DNA of 8,091 nt from the NCBI GenBank assembly GCA_002353205.1, contig DEJE01000040.1, positions 1-8,091 on the forward strand, written 5' to 3'. Both the position numbers and the translations under genes were made by a program. This DNA comes from Prevotella sp. UBA2756 (GTDB lineage: Bacteria > Bacteroidota > Bacteroidia > Bacteroidales > Bacteroidaceae). Of the stretch, positions 1-6,376 are shown one piece after another. Each line of letters begins with the position of its first letter. The stretch's first letter is position 1. The notes below the pieces were generated by a model, which was given only the letters and a program-made list of their open reading frames with translations, ran no database searches and was not told the DNA's origin.

Positions 1-66
1 CGTATCGCCAAGGCCGTAGCCCGCAGTTGTCCGCGCAAGGTCATTCGTCATGGTTATGGAAGATAA
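1..66 (+). CDS. Possible 3' end of an upstream gene (22 codons)
   Basis: The first frame is open from the window edge to TAA at 64-66 and would encode a basic tail ending RKVIRHGYGR. The bases are clearly more GC-rich than the gene that follows. The third frame is also open, to about position 74, so the reading frame is not certain and no function can be given. If the region to the right is the end of a mobile element, a mobilization or relaxase gene would be a natural neighbour, but nothing in these codons shows that. Confidence 0.3.
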   Translation, partial: RIAKAVARSCPRKVIRHGYGR

Positions 67-102
67 TAATATAATTATGTAAAAGTGCAAATATATAATG
101 TA

Positions 103-774
103 ATGAAAAAATATAAAGATGCAGAAAGCCTGTTCGACAATGTAGAGGGGCAGGAAGAAAAGGAGAATATGACTGTAGCTGGTACGTCTCAAAATGAGAA
201 CGTACCAGCTCCTATCGGGGGAGAATCAACGTTTAGTGCTGACTATCTGGAGAAAATCCTACAAATACAGCGGAATTTTGACAGACAGCAGGAGCAGAAC
301 GAAAAAATTTTGGAGTCTATGGAAAGGCTTATTATACGTCTGGAGGGCTGCAAGAATATAAAAGTAAGTCTTTCTGAAGATGACAAGAATCTGTTGTCTG
401 CCCTTCCTATAACAATCAACAAACATGTTGCCACGACAGTAGGAGAGGCAGGACAGAAAGTAAAAGAGGACATAGACAAGCAAACCGTATCTTCGATGAA
501 ATCACTCACTGGAACATGTGACAAGAAGACTGAGGAATTAAAGAAGGTGCTTAACAACAAGGGTATCTATCTTTCTTGGTGGAACTTCTGGGCAATGATT
601 ATAATGGCAATAACCAGTGTAGGCTATGCCATATATGCTGCATTCAACAGATGCCTATGGGATGTGTTATGGGAGAGGCTGTGGTTTCCTTTATTAGTGT
701 TATTGTTCTTTGTTTGTTCAATAGGCTTAATGGTCTGGCTCAATCTCAGAGAATATAGAATCCCCAAATACTAA
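103..774 (+). CDS. Hypothetical coiled-coil protein with two C-terminal membrane helices
   Basis: I do not recognise this gene. From the ATG at 103 it encodes 223 residues; an in-frame GTG at 85 would add six, but ATG-AAA-AAA after an A/T-rich leader looks the better start. Residues about 1-45 are polar and probably disordered. About 47-82 are rich in E, Q, K and R with heptad-like hydrophobics, suggesting a coiled coil. A mixed helical region follows to about 150. Two hydrophobic helices lie at about 156-181 and 194-213, separated by a short loop with aromatic and charged residues, and a short basic tail ends in IPKY. There is no signal peptide, so the N-terminal part probably faces the cytoplasm. 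Codon use is AT-rich, unlike the genes beyond the tRNA, which suggests horizontal origin. Small coiled-coil membrane proteins of this shape occur as cargo or mobilization accessories in Bacteroidales elements; that role is only a guess here. Confidence 0.75.
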   Translation: MKKYKDAESLFDNVEGQEEKENMTVAGTSQNENVPAPIGGESTFSADYLEKILQIQRNFDRQQEQNEKILESMERLIIRLEGCKNIKVSLSEDDKNLLSALPITINKHVATTVGEAGQKVKEDIDKQTVSSMKSLTGTCDKKTEELKKVLNNKGIYLSWWNFWAMIIMAITSVGYAIYAAFNRCLWDVLWERLWFPLLVLLFFVCSIGLMVWLNLREYRIPKY

Positions 775-801
775 AGCCTCTATCTGCAAACTCTGAGATT
801 G
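741..801. repeat. 11-bp inverted repeat spanning the end of the membrane-protein gene
   Basis: CAATCTCAGAG at 741-751 is the exact reverse complement of CTCTGAGATTG at 791-801. The 39-base spacer contains the stop codon of the membrane-protein gene. There is no T-run after the right arm, so it is a poor intrinsic terminator. It could be an mRNA 3'-end stabilising structure or part of the element end. Confidence 0.45.
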
Positions 802-865
802 CAAACTGCAAAATCAGGAGTCAAGGAACGCCAAAACAATAACTAGCACGCCAAAAACACGCCAA
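785..865. repeat. Two sets of short direct repeats next to the tRNA (possible integrase arm sites)
   Basis: TGCAAACT occurs at 785-792 and 800-807, followed by TGCAAAA at 807-813. A second motif, ACGCCAA, occurs at 828-834, 848-854 and 859-865, all in the same orientation. Clusters of short direct repeats 60-140 bases from a tRNA-borne core site are typical of arm-type binding sites for tyrosine recombinases. The repeats are directly visible; the role is inferred from their position beside the 3' end of the tRNA gene. Confidence 0.4.
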
Positions 866-880
866 TTTAGAGCATAAAAG

Positions 881-915
881 AAATCCAAACTACTGATAAT
901 CAGCGGTTTGGATTT
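881..915 (-). terminator. Hairpin terminator downstream of tRNA-Pro
   Basis: AAATCCAAAC at 881-890 pairs perfectly with GTTTGGATTT at 906-915. Inside, CTGA (893-896) can pair with TCAG (900-903). Read on the minus strand, 9 bases past the tRNA 3' end, the stem is followed by a T-rich run (tail CTTTT), fitting intrinsic termination of the tRNA transcript. On the plus strand it is followed by TCCTT, so it may also stop transcripts from the left. Confidence 0.6.
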
Positions 916-923
916 TCCTTCTG

Positions 924-970
924 TCGGGATTACTGGACTCGAACCAGCGACCTCGCGCCCCCCAGACGTG
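924..970. other. Candidate attachment region in the 3' half of tRNA-Pro
   Basis: The AT-rich, repeat-bearing segment lies on the 3' side of this tRNA gene, the side where tyrosine-recombinase elements insert when they use tRNA 3' ends and restore the gene. The exact core cannot be set because the other attachment copy is not in the window. The span given runs from the discriminator base to the start of the anticodon stem. No integrase gene is visible. Confidence 0.3.
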
Positions 971-996
971 TGCGCTACCAACTGCGCTAAATCCCG
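924..996 (-). tRNA. tRNA-Pro (anticodon GGG)
   Basis: The reverse strand folds into a 73-base cloverleaf. The acceptor stem is a perfect 7-bp match (CGGGATT with AATCCCG). The D stem is GCGC/GCGC, and the T arm is GCTGG-TTCGAGT-CCAGT with one G-T pair. The anticodon loop CTGGGGG gives GGG at 963-961, with G37 following as expected for proline tRNAs. The discriminator is A and CCA is not encoded. The anticodon stem (CACGT with GCGCG) contains one A-C mismatch at 28-42 and a T-G pair at 31-39. A promoter lies just upstream and a terminator hairpin just downstream, so the gene looks like a stand-alone transcription unit. Confidence 0.95.
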
Positions 997-1007
997 ATTT
1001 CGGTGTG

Positions 1008-1039
1008 CAAAGGTAGGGTGTTTTGTCGACATATCCAAA
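1008..1039 (-). promoter_or_regulatory. Promoter of tRNA-Pro
   Basis: On the minus strand TTTG (1039-1036) is followed after 20 bases by TACCTTTG (1015-1008). This matches the Bacteroidota -33/-7 consensus TTTG...TAnnTTTG. The -7 element ends 11 bases before the mature tRNA 5' end, leaving only a very short leader. Confidence 0.8.
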
Positions 1040-1054
1040 TTTTTTCCCAACTTT

Positions 1055-1086
1055 TTTGCGATTAAGGCGTATTTTCATTACTTTTG
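1055..1086 (+). promoter_or_regulatory. Promoter of the carbohydrate esterase gene
   Basis: TTTG at 1055-1058 is followed after 20 bases by TACTTTTG at 1079-1086, a full match to the Bacteroidota consensus. The start codon of the esterase lies 32 bases past the -7 element, so the leader is short (about 25 bases) and A-rich. It diverges from the tRNA promoter. Confidence 0.8.
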
Positions 1087-1118
1087 CACAGAAAAAACAA
1101 GCATAAAATCATAAAAGC

Positions 1119-2216
1119 ATGAAGAAACTACTTTTGTTTTGCATGGCCGGCATGGTCATGATGGGAGCCAAGGCATCGACAACGCTCCCTATGAAGGGCT
1201 CCGTGGTGAAGGCTTCCGACCCCAACATCGTGTACACCGGTCGCATCAGCTTCGCCGACCGCAATGCTCCCACGTTCACTTACCCCGGCACGCAGATCAT
1301 GGCTTGCTTCGAAGGCACGTCGCTGAAGATGTGGGCCAAGCCGATGAGCGGCTATTTCATGGCGCAGATCGACAATGCCGAGCCGTTCAAAGTGAGCTTC
1401 AACGCACCGAGAGACTCCGTGGTGACGCTGGCAACGGCTCTTGCCGACGGCACGCACACCGTCAGACTGATGTACGCCGTGGAGGGACATGAGTTCAGAC
1501 CGGTGTTCCGCGGCTTTATCCTCGACAGCGGGCGACAACTGGCCAAGGCCCCTGCCCTCCCCGACCGCAAGATCGAGTTCATCGGCAACAGCATCACCTG
1601 CGGCTATGGCAACGAGAGCATCGTGGCCAACGACCCGTTCGAGTATGAGACGGAGAACCATTACTATACTTACGCGGCACAGACAGCACGCGCTCTCAAC
1701 GCGCAGCACTGGGTGGTGGCGCGCAGCGGCATCGGCGTCTACCGCAACTACAACGGGCCGAAGACGGGAAATGCCGACTGTATGCCCGCACAATACGAGT
1801 ACACGCTGTTCAACGACAAGACTGAGCGCTGGGACTTCAGCCGCTTCACGCCCGACGTGGTGTGCATCAACCTCGGCACCAACGACCTCTCGACCCACAA
1901 CTACGACGTGAAACGCCTGCGCCAAGCCTACGTAGACTTCATCAAGACCGTCAGAGGCCACTATCCGAAGTCGAAAATCGTGATGCTCGTAGGCAGCATG
2001 CTCGTAGGCAAAGAGCTTGAGATTGCGAAGAACACGCTCAACGACGTCGTGCAGGAGTTGAAGAAAGGTGGCGACAAGGAACTGTATCGCTTCGACTTCA
2101 CCCCGCAGAACGGCGACCTGAAATATGGTGCCAGCTGGCATCCCAGCCTCTGGCAGCACCAAAAGATGGCAGGTGAGCTCACGGCCTACCTGCGCACGCT
2201 GATGGGGTGGTTCTGA
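1119..2216 (+). CDS. Secreted carbohydrate esterase family 2 (acetyl xylan esterase-like, SGNH fold)
   Basis: This 365-residue protein probably removes acetyl groups from plant polysaccharides such as acetylated xylan or mannan. Residues 1-19 form a signal peptide with cleavage after AKA, so it is exported. About 30-140 match the jelly-roll N-terminal domain of family CE2, and about 150-365 the SGNH hydrolase domain. Visible motifs are FIGNSITCGYG with the nucleophile Ser158, the oxyanion-hole block NLGTND (251-256), and WHP with catalytic His341. The position where many SGNH enzymes carry the triad Asp (three before the His) is Ala338; Ser-His dyads are known in CE2. It has its own promoter and no type IX C-terminal domain, so periplasmic location is likely. 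The ATG at 1119 is supported by the signal peptide. Family assignment is strong; the exact substrate is not shown. Confidence 0.9.
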   Translation: MKKLLLFCMAGMVMMGAKASTTLPMKGSVVKASDPNIVYTGRISFADRNAPTFTYPGTQIMACFEGTSLKMWAKPMSGYFMAQIDNAEPFKVSFNAPRDSVVTLATALADGTHTVRLMYAVEGHEFRPVFRGFILDSGRQLAKAPALPDRKIEFIGNSITCGYGNESIVANDPFEYETENHYYTYAAQTARALNAQHWVVARSGIGVYRNYNGPKTGNADCMPAQYEYTLFNDKTERWDFSRFTPDVVCINLGTNDLSTHNYDVKRLRQAYVDFIKTVRGHYPKSKIVMLVGSMLVGKELEIAKNTLNDVVQELKKGGDKELYRFDFTPQNGDLKYGASWHPSLWQHQKMAGELTAYLRTLMGWF

Positions 2217-2229
2217 CAGAACGTGCCCC

Positions 2230-2733
2230 CTACTCTTCCGTCGCCTGCTGCTTCCGCTCCGTGGCCGCCGGCTTAGGACCGATGGTGCGCACGGTGCGCG
2301 TCGTCATCACCTTGCCCGACGTGCGCTCAGGGGGTGCCATCTGCACGCTGGAAGCGCCTTGCCGCACCGGCGAGGAACTGAGCTTCACCGTATCGGCCTG
2401 AAAGCGCTCGCTGGCCTTCACCTCGGGCGCTTTCAGCACGGTGCGCTTCGTCGACGTTTTCTTCACCGTATGCGTCAGCGGTTCTTCATACAATCCGCGG
2501 GGACCTTCCGACCGCGGAATGATTGTTTCTTCGGAAGAGGTGGTCTGAACAGCCGGAGCCGCGCTCACGGGGCGCTCCGCGGGGGTTGCTTGATGCATCC
2601 TGACGACTGTTCTCGTCTTGGCACTGTCGGCCAACACGGGTTTGATGACCACCGACTGTGCTTGGCTGGCAGCTGAAAAAAGGAGGCCTGCTGCCATCAT
2701 CATGATTGCTTTCTTCACCATTTCTTCTTTCAT
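2230..2733 (-). CDS. Hypothetical secreted low-complexity protein
   Basis: I do not recognise this 167-residue protein. Residues 1-25 form a signal peptide: a charged start, a hydrophobic core rich in Met, Ala and Leu, and cleavage near SQA. A start at Met5 is also possible. The mature part has almost no hydrophobic core and is rich in Ser, Thr, Pro, Lys, Arg and Glu, so it is probably disordered. A loose RTV motif recurs at 41-43, 97-99 and 146-148. There are no Cys residues and no catalytic motifs. That the ORF is real is supported by the signal peptide, by a consensus promoter just upstream and by the convergent fit with the esterase gene, whose stop lies 13 bases away. Function is unknown; an envelope-associated or surface role is all that can be suggested. 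Confidence 0.7.
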   Translation of the reverse strand: MKEEMVKKAIMMMAAGLLFSAASQAQSVVIKPVLADSAKTRTVVRMHQATPAERPVSAAPAVQTTSSEETIIPRSEGPRGLYEEPLTHTVKKTSTKRTVLKAPEVKASERFQADTVKLSSSPVRQGASSVQMAPPERTSGKVMTTRTVRTIGPKPAATERKQQATEE

Positions 2734-2753
2734 TTAGTGTTCCTTTGACGGTG

Positions 2754-2784
2754 CAAAGATACGATTAAGTGAGCAAAATGCAAA
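2754..2784 (-). promoter_or_regulatory. Promoter of the secreted hypothetical gene
   Basis: On the minus strand TTTG (2784-2781) is followed after 19 bases by TATCTTTG (2761-2754), matching the Bacteroidota consensus. The -7 element lies 20 bases before the start codon at 2733. Confidence 0.75.
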
Positions 2785-2815
2785 GGAAAACCACGTTTTT
2801 CTTTGCATTTTCGAA

Positions 2816-2845
2816 CCTCGCACACCGTACACTCGCACACCGAAC
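2816..2845. repeat. Two-copy 15-bp direct repeat between divergent genes
   Basis: CCTCGCACACCGTAC (2816-2830) is followed directly by ACTCGCACACCGAAC (2831-2845), 13 of 15 bases identical. It sits in the middle of the divergent intergenic region before metF. Its composition and 15-base period resemble the repeat at 6874-6917. Confidence 0.6.
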
Positions 2846-2911
2846 ACAAAGAAAAATAGAAAAAAAGCACTTATAATATGAAAAAAGAAGGGCTGTTCCA
2901 CTTTTTTTTCG

Positions 2912-2919
2912 TAATTTTG
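2912..2919 (+). promoter_or_regulatory. Promoter -7 element for the metF operon
   Basis: TAATTTTG matches TAnnTTTG and lies 25 bases before the metF ATG. No TTTG is present at the -33 position, where the sequence is a GA-rich stretch, so the promoter is partial and may need an activator or an alternative upstream contact. The leader would be too short for a riboswitch. Confidence 0.6.
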
Positions 2920-2944
2920 CACCATTATATCCATTTTCAAGGCA

Positions 2945-3913
2945 ATGAAGAAAAGCGTCGCTGACATTTTGGCAAGCAAAGACGGAGGCCGGTATTTCTC
3001 GTTTGAAGTGCTGCCGCCGCTGAAGGGGAACGGTACCGACGCGCTGTTCCGCACCATTGAGAAGCTTCGTGTCTACGAGCCTCAATACATCAACATCACC
3101 ACACATCACTCCGAGTTTGTTTACCGCGAGCTGCCCAACGGACAGTTCGAGCGGCGACGCATACGCCGGCGCCCGGGCACCGTGGCCATGGCGGCTGCCA
3201 TACAGCAGCGCTTCGGCCTCCCCGTCATCCCGCACGTCATCTGCAGCGGCGTGACGGCCGAGGACATCGAGTACGAACTCATCGACCTGCAGTTCCTCGG
3301 CATTGAGAACATCCTCCTGCTCCGAGGCGACAAGGCCGCCGAAGACAAATCGTTCATCCCGACGCCGGGCGGACATGCCCACACCACCGACCTCATCCGT
3401 CAGGTGAAGCGCTTCAACGACGGATTCTTCTGCGACGGCACACCCATCAAGAACCCCGGCACGCGGTTCTCGTTCGGCGTGGCATGCTACCCGGAGAAAC
3501 ACGAGGAGGCCCCCAACCTCGACATGGACATGAAATGGCTGCTCGAGAAACAGCGCCTCGGAGCCGAATATGCCGTCACGCAGCTCTTCTACGACAACCG
3601 GCGCTACTACGACTTCGTGGCACGGGCACGGCAGATGGGCATCACCATACCCATCGTTCCCGGACTGAAACCCTTCGCCAAGATGTCGCAGCTGACCATG
3701 GTGCCCAAGACCTTCCACTGCGACATTCCCGACGAACTGGCGCGCCTCGTGGCCAGCGTGAGCACCGACGAGGAAGCGCGGCGGCTCGGAGTGGCCTGGT
3801 GCGTGCGACAGTGCCGCGACCTCTACGACCACGGCGTGAACAACATCCATTTCTACACGGTGTCGGCCGTCGATGCCGTGTGCGAGATCATGGAGCAACT
3901 GAAGAACGACTGA
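2945..3913 (+). CDS. metF: Methylenetetrahydrofolate reductase
   Basis: MetF reduces 5,10-methylene-THF to 5-methyl-THF with FAD, supplying the methyl group for methionine synthesis in the cytoplasm. The 322-residue protein is a single TIM-barrel domain of normal bacterial length. Visible family blocks in order: SFEVLPP (18-24) with the conserved Glu21, ILLLRGD (123-129), FGVACYPEKH (177-186), TQLFYD (212-217), IVPGLKP (237-243) and IHFYTVSA (301-308). An Arg-rich insertion at about 66-77 is longer than in the E. coli enzyme. The ATG at 2945 follows a partial promoter and is the natural start. It is the first gene of the likely operon; its stop is separated by one base from the start of holB, so translation is probably coupled. 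No methionine-type regulatory RNA is visible upstream. Confidence 0.95.
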   Translation: MKKSVADILASKDGGRYFSFEVLPPLKGNGTDALFRTIEKLRVYEPQYINITTHHSEFVYRELPNGQFERRRIRRRPGTVAMAAAIQQRFGLPVIPHVICSGVTAEDIEYELIDLQFLGIENILLLRGDKAAEDKSFIPTPGGHAHTTDLIRQVKRFNDGFFCDGTPIKNPGTRFSFGVACYPEKHEEAPNLDMDMKWLLEKQRLGAEYAVTQLFYDNRRYYDFVARARQMGITIPIVPGLKPFAKMSQLTMVPKTFHCDIPDELARLVASVSTDEEARRLGVAWCVRQCRDLYDHGVNNIHFYTVSAVDAVCEIMEQLKND

Positions 3914-3914
3914 C

Positions 3915-5036
3915 ATGCGATTCGACGAAGTGATAGGACAGGAAGAGACCTGCCACCGCCTGACAGAGATGGCGCTCGAGCAACGGCTGCCACACGCCCT
4001 GCTGCTATGCGGGCCGCGCGGATGCGGCAAGATGGCCGTGGCACTGGCATTCGCATCCTACCTGCTGACGCCCGACGGCCCGCAACGCGCCAACGCCGAG
4101 GCCATGCTCGCCAAGTGGCAGCACCCCGACCTCCACTTCTCATACCCCGTCATACGGCCCGCAGGCACCAGCGCCGACCACAAGATGGTGAGCGACGACT
4201 TCGCACGCGAATGGCACGACCTACTCGCCAAAGGCCCATACTTCTCCATGGACCAGTGGCTCGACATGATGCGCGCTGCCAACCAGCAGGCACAGATCGG
4301 CGTGGGCGAGAGCGACGACCTCATACGCAAGCTCTCGCTGAAGTCGAGCCAGGGCGGATACAAAGTGTGCATCGTGTGGCTACCCGAGCGAATGAACGCC
4401 GAATGTGCCAACAAACTGCTGAAAATCATCGAGGAACCGCCGCAGCAGACCATCTTCATCATGGTGTGCGAAGAACCCGAGCTGCTCCTCGAGACCATAC
4501 GCAGCCGCACACAGCGCATCGACATGAAGAAGACGGCCGACGATGCCATCGCCAAGGCCCTGACAATGCGCAGAGGCATCGGCGACGACGACGCACAACG
4601 CATAGCACGCGTGGCCAACGGCAACTGGCTCAAAGCGGTCGAAACACTCGAGGCCGACAACGAGAACAGCCTCTTCCTCGACATGTTCATACAGCTCATG
4701 CGACTGGCCTACCAGCGCAACATCAAAGAGCTGAAGAAATGGAGCGAGACCGTAGCAGCATACGGGCGCGAGAAGCAGAAGCGCATGCTCGAATACTTCC
4801 TCCACCTCATACGCGAGAACTTCATGTACAACTTCCGCAACCCCGAACTCGTATACATGACACAGGGAGAGGAAAACTTCGCACGGAACTTCGCACGATT
4901 CATCAACGAGGCTAACGTCATCGAACTCGCCGAACTGTTCTCCATCGCCATACGCGACATCGGACAGAACGCCAACCCCAAAATCGTGTTCTTCGACATG
5001 GTGCTGCGCGTCATCGTCCTACTCATACAGAAATAG
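3915..5036 (+). CDS. holB: DNA polymerase III delta' subunit (clamp loader)
   Basis: Delta' is the stator of the clamp loader that opens and places the sliding clamp on DNA. The 373-residue protein begins with the AAA+ module: FDEVIGQE (3-10), the Walker A loop GPRGCGKM (33-40), the stretch HPDLHF (70-75) seen in Bacteroidota delta', ERMN (158-161) after the Walker B strand, KLLKIIEEPP (167-176), and RSRTQR (196-201) carrying the arginine-finger Arg198. The helical C-terminal collar follows from about 215. Three points differ from the E. coli pattern: the Walker B acidic residues are absent (IVWLPERMN), SRC reads SRT, and the Cys4 zinc module after Walker A is missing. The first and last suggest it does not hydrolyse ATP itself, as is usual for delta'. 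It starts one base after the metF stop and is followed by ricT, as in Bacillus. Confidence 0.92.
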   Translation: MRFDEVIGQEETCHRLTEMALEQRLPHALLLCGPRGCGKMAVALAFASYLLTPDGPQRANAEAMLAKWQHPDLHFSYPVIRPAGTSADHKMVSDDFAREWHDLLAKGPYFSMDQWLDMMRAANQQAQIGVGESDDLIRKLSLKSSQGGYKVCIVWLPERMNAECANKLLKIIEEPPQQTIFIMVCEEPELLLETIRSRTQRIDMKKTADDAIAKALTMRRGIGDDDAQRIARVANGNWLKAVETLEADNENSLFLDMFIQLMRLAYQRNIKELKKWSETVAAYGREKQKRMLEYFLHLIRENFMYNFRNPELVYMTQGEENFARNFARFINEANVIELAELFSIAIRDIGQNANPKIVFFDMVLRVIVLLIQK

Positions 5037-5110
5037 ACGACCGCCACTACCATCAAGCATACAGGCAACAGCAATCAGAATCATCAACATATACAAATAT
5101 TAAAAAAGCA

Positions 5111-6367
5111 ATGGATTACAAAAACCTGAAATACAAGATAACGAACTCCTGCGACCGCGGGCTCTGCCGATGCGCCGTGGGCAGACAGGACCATCAGCTC
5201 AACACCTACGACTGGCTGGCCGACGTGCCGGGCATCACCGACGACACCGACCTCGTGGAGGTGCAGTTCAAGAACACACGAAAGGGATACTACCATAACG
5301 TCAACAAGCTGCCGCTCAAGAAAGGCGACATCGTGGCCGTGGAAGCCAACCCGGGCCACGACATCGGTGTCGTCACACTCACAGGACGACTGGTGAAACT
5401 GCAGGTCAAAAAGGCCAACCTCAAGTCGGAAGACGACATCAAGCGCGTCTACCGACTGGCCAAGCAGGTCGACATGGACAAATACCACGAGGCCAAGCGA
5501 CGCGAGCACAGTACGATGATACAGAGCCGGCAGATTGCCAAAGACCTCGGACTGCAGATGAAAATCGGCGACGTGGAATACCAGGGCGACGGCAACAAGG
5601 CCATCTTCTACTACATCGCCGACGAGCGCGTTGACTTCCGACAGCTCATCAAAGACCTCGCTGCCACTTTCCACGTGCGAATAGAGATGAAACAAATCGG
5701 TGCACGACAGGAGGCAGGACGAATAGGAGGAACAGGACCCTGCGGACGAGAGCTCTGCTGCGCCACATGGATGAAGAACTTCGTCAGCGTGTCAACAGGA
5801 GCAGCACGCTTCCAGGACATCTCGCTCAACCCCCAGAAGCTCGCAGGCATGTGCGCCAAGCTGAAATGCTGCCTCAACTACGAGGTCGACACCTACATCG
5901 AAGCCGGACGACGAATGCCCAGCAAGGAGATTGCACTGCAGTCGCAGGACAACGACTACTACATCTTCAAGACCGACGTGCTCGCAGGAGTCGTCACCTA
6001 CAGCACCGACAAGCGCATCGCCGCCAACCTCGAGACCATCACTGCCGAGCGGGCTCTCGAAATCATCGAGATGAACAAACGCGGCGAGAAACCGCTGTCG
6101 CTACACGACGAGAACACGCAGCCCGCCGACAACAGACCCGCCGACCTACTCACCGGCGACATCAACCGCTTCGACAAGAGCAAGAAGAAAAAGAAAAAAG
6201 CAAAAGACAAGGCGCAGGCACAGCCCCCCACAGCCGACAAGCCCAAGGACAAGCAGCCCGACAACAAACCACGGCAGCCCAAGCAGAACAAGCAGCGGCG
6301 CGACAACCGCAACAGGGGCGACAACAACGGCGCAGCAGGGCAAAAGCAACAGCCCAAGAACGAATAA
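5111..6367 (+). CDS. ricT: RicT/YaaT-type PSP1-domain iron-sulfur protein
   Basis: In Bacillus subtilis RicT (YaaT) joins RicA and RicF in an Fe-S complex that controls RNase Y processing and development. This 418-residue relative has an N-terminal Cys cluster (Cys14, Cys19, Cys21), a PSP1 C-terminal-type domain at about 100-195, and two conserved motifs, GPCGRELCC (209-217) and MCAKLKCC (247-254), whose Cys residues fit cluster binding. From about 350 the protein becomes a Lys-, Gln-, Asn- and Pro-rich tail that is probably disordered and could bind RNA or other acidic partners. It follows holB by 74 bases with an A-rich leader before the ATG at 5111, and gldH follows after 9 bases. The holB-ricT order matches Firmicutes. 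Partners RicA and RicF are not in this window, so its job here is inferred. Confidence 0.9.
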   Translation: MDYKNLKYKITNSCDRGLCRCAVGRQDHQLNTYDWLADVPGITDDTDLVEVQFKNTRKGYYHNVNKLPLKKGDIVAVEANPGHDIGVVTLTGRLVKLQVKKANLKSEDDIKRVYRLAKQVDMDKYHEAKRREHSTMIQSRQIAKDLGLQMKIGDVEYQGDGNKAIFYYIADERVDFRQLIKDLAATFHVRIEMKQIGARQEAGRIGGTGPCGRELCCATWMKNFVSVSTGAARFQDISLNPQKLAGMCAKLKCCLNYEVDTYIEAGRRMPSKEIALQSQDNDYYIFKTDVLAGVVTYSTDKRIAANLETITAERALEIIEMNKRGEKPLSLHDENTQPADNRPADLLTGDINRFDKSKKKKKKAKDKAQAQPPTADKPKDKQPDNKPRQPKQNKQRRDNRNRGDNNGAAGQKQQPKNE

Positions 6368-6376
6368 GCGGCAACG

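Noticed and set aside
814..1050. Minus-strand open frame across the tRNA
   Set aside because: Its centre is the translated tRNA sequence (AQLVAHTSGGREVAGSSPVIP type), a well-known false ORF.
1119..1180. Lipoprotein signal with Cys8 in the esterase
   Set aside because: Cys8 is too close to the start with no hydrophobic stretch before it; a cleavable signal ending AKA fits better.
1128..2162. 344-codon open frame on the minus strand opposite the esterase
   Set aside because: The product is Val/His/Ala-rich without domains, and the plus strand has a clear CE2 enzyme with signal peptide and promoter.
2920..2944. SAM or other riboswitch before metF
   Set aside because: Only about 20 bases would lie between the transcript start and the ATG, too short for any known methionine-related riboswitch.
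2765..4030. 421-codon open frame on the minus strand opposite metF
   Set aside because: It is antisense to metF, which has every family motif, runs through its promoter region and has no recognisable domain; long antisense frames are common at high GC.
4007..4915. 302-codon plus frame inside holB
   Set aside because: Arg/His-rich translation typical of a shifted GC-rich gene; holB in the main frame is well supported.
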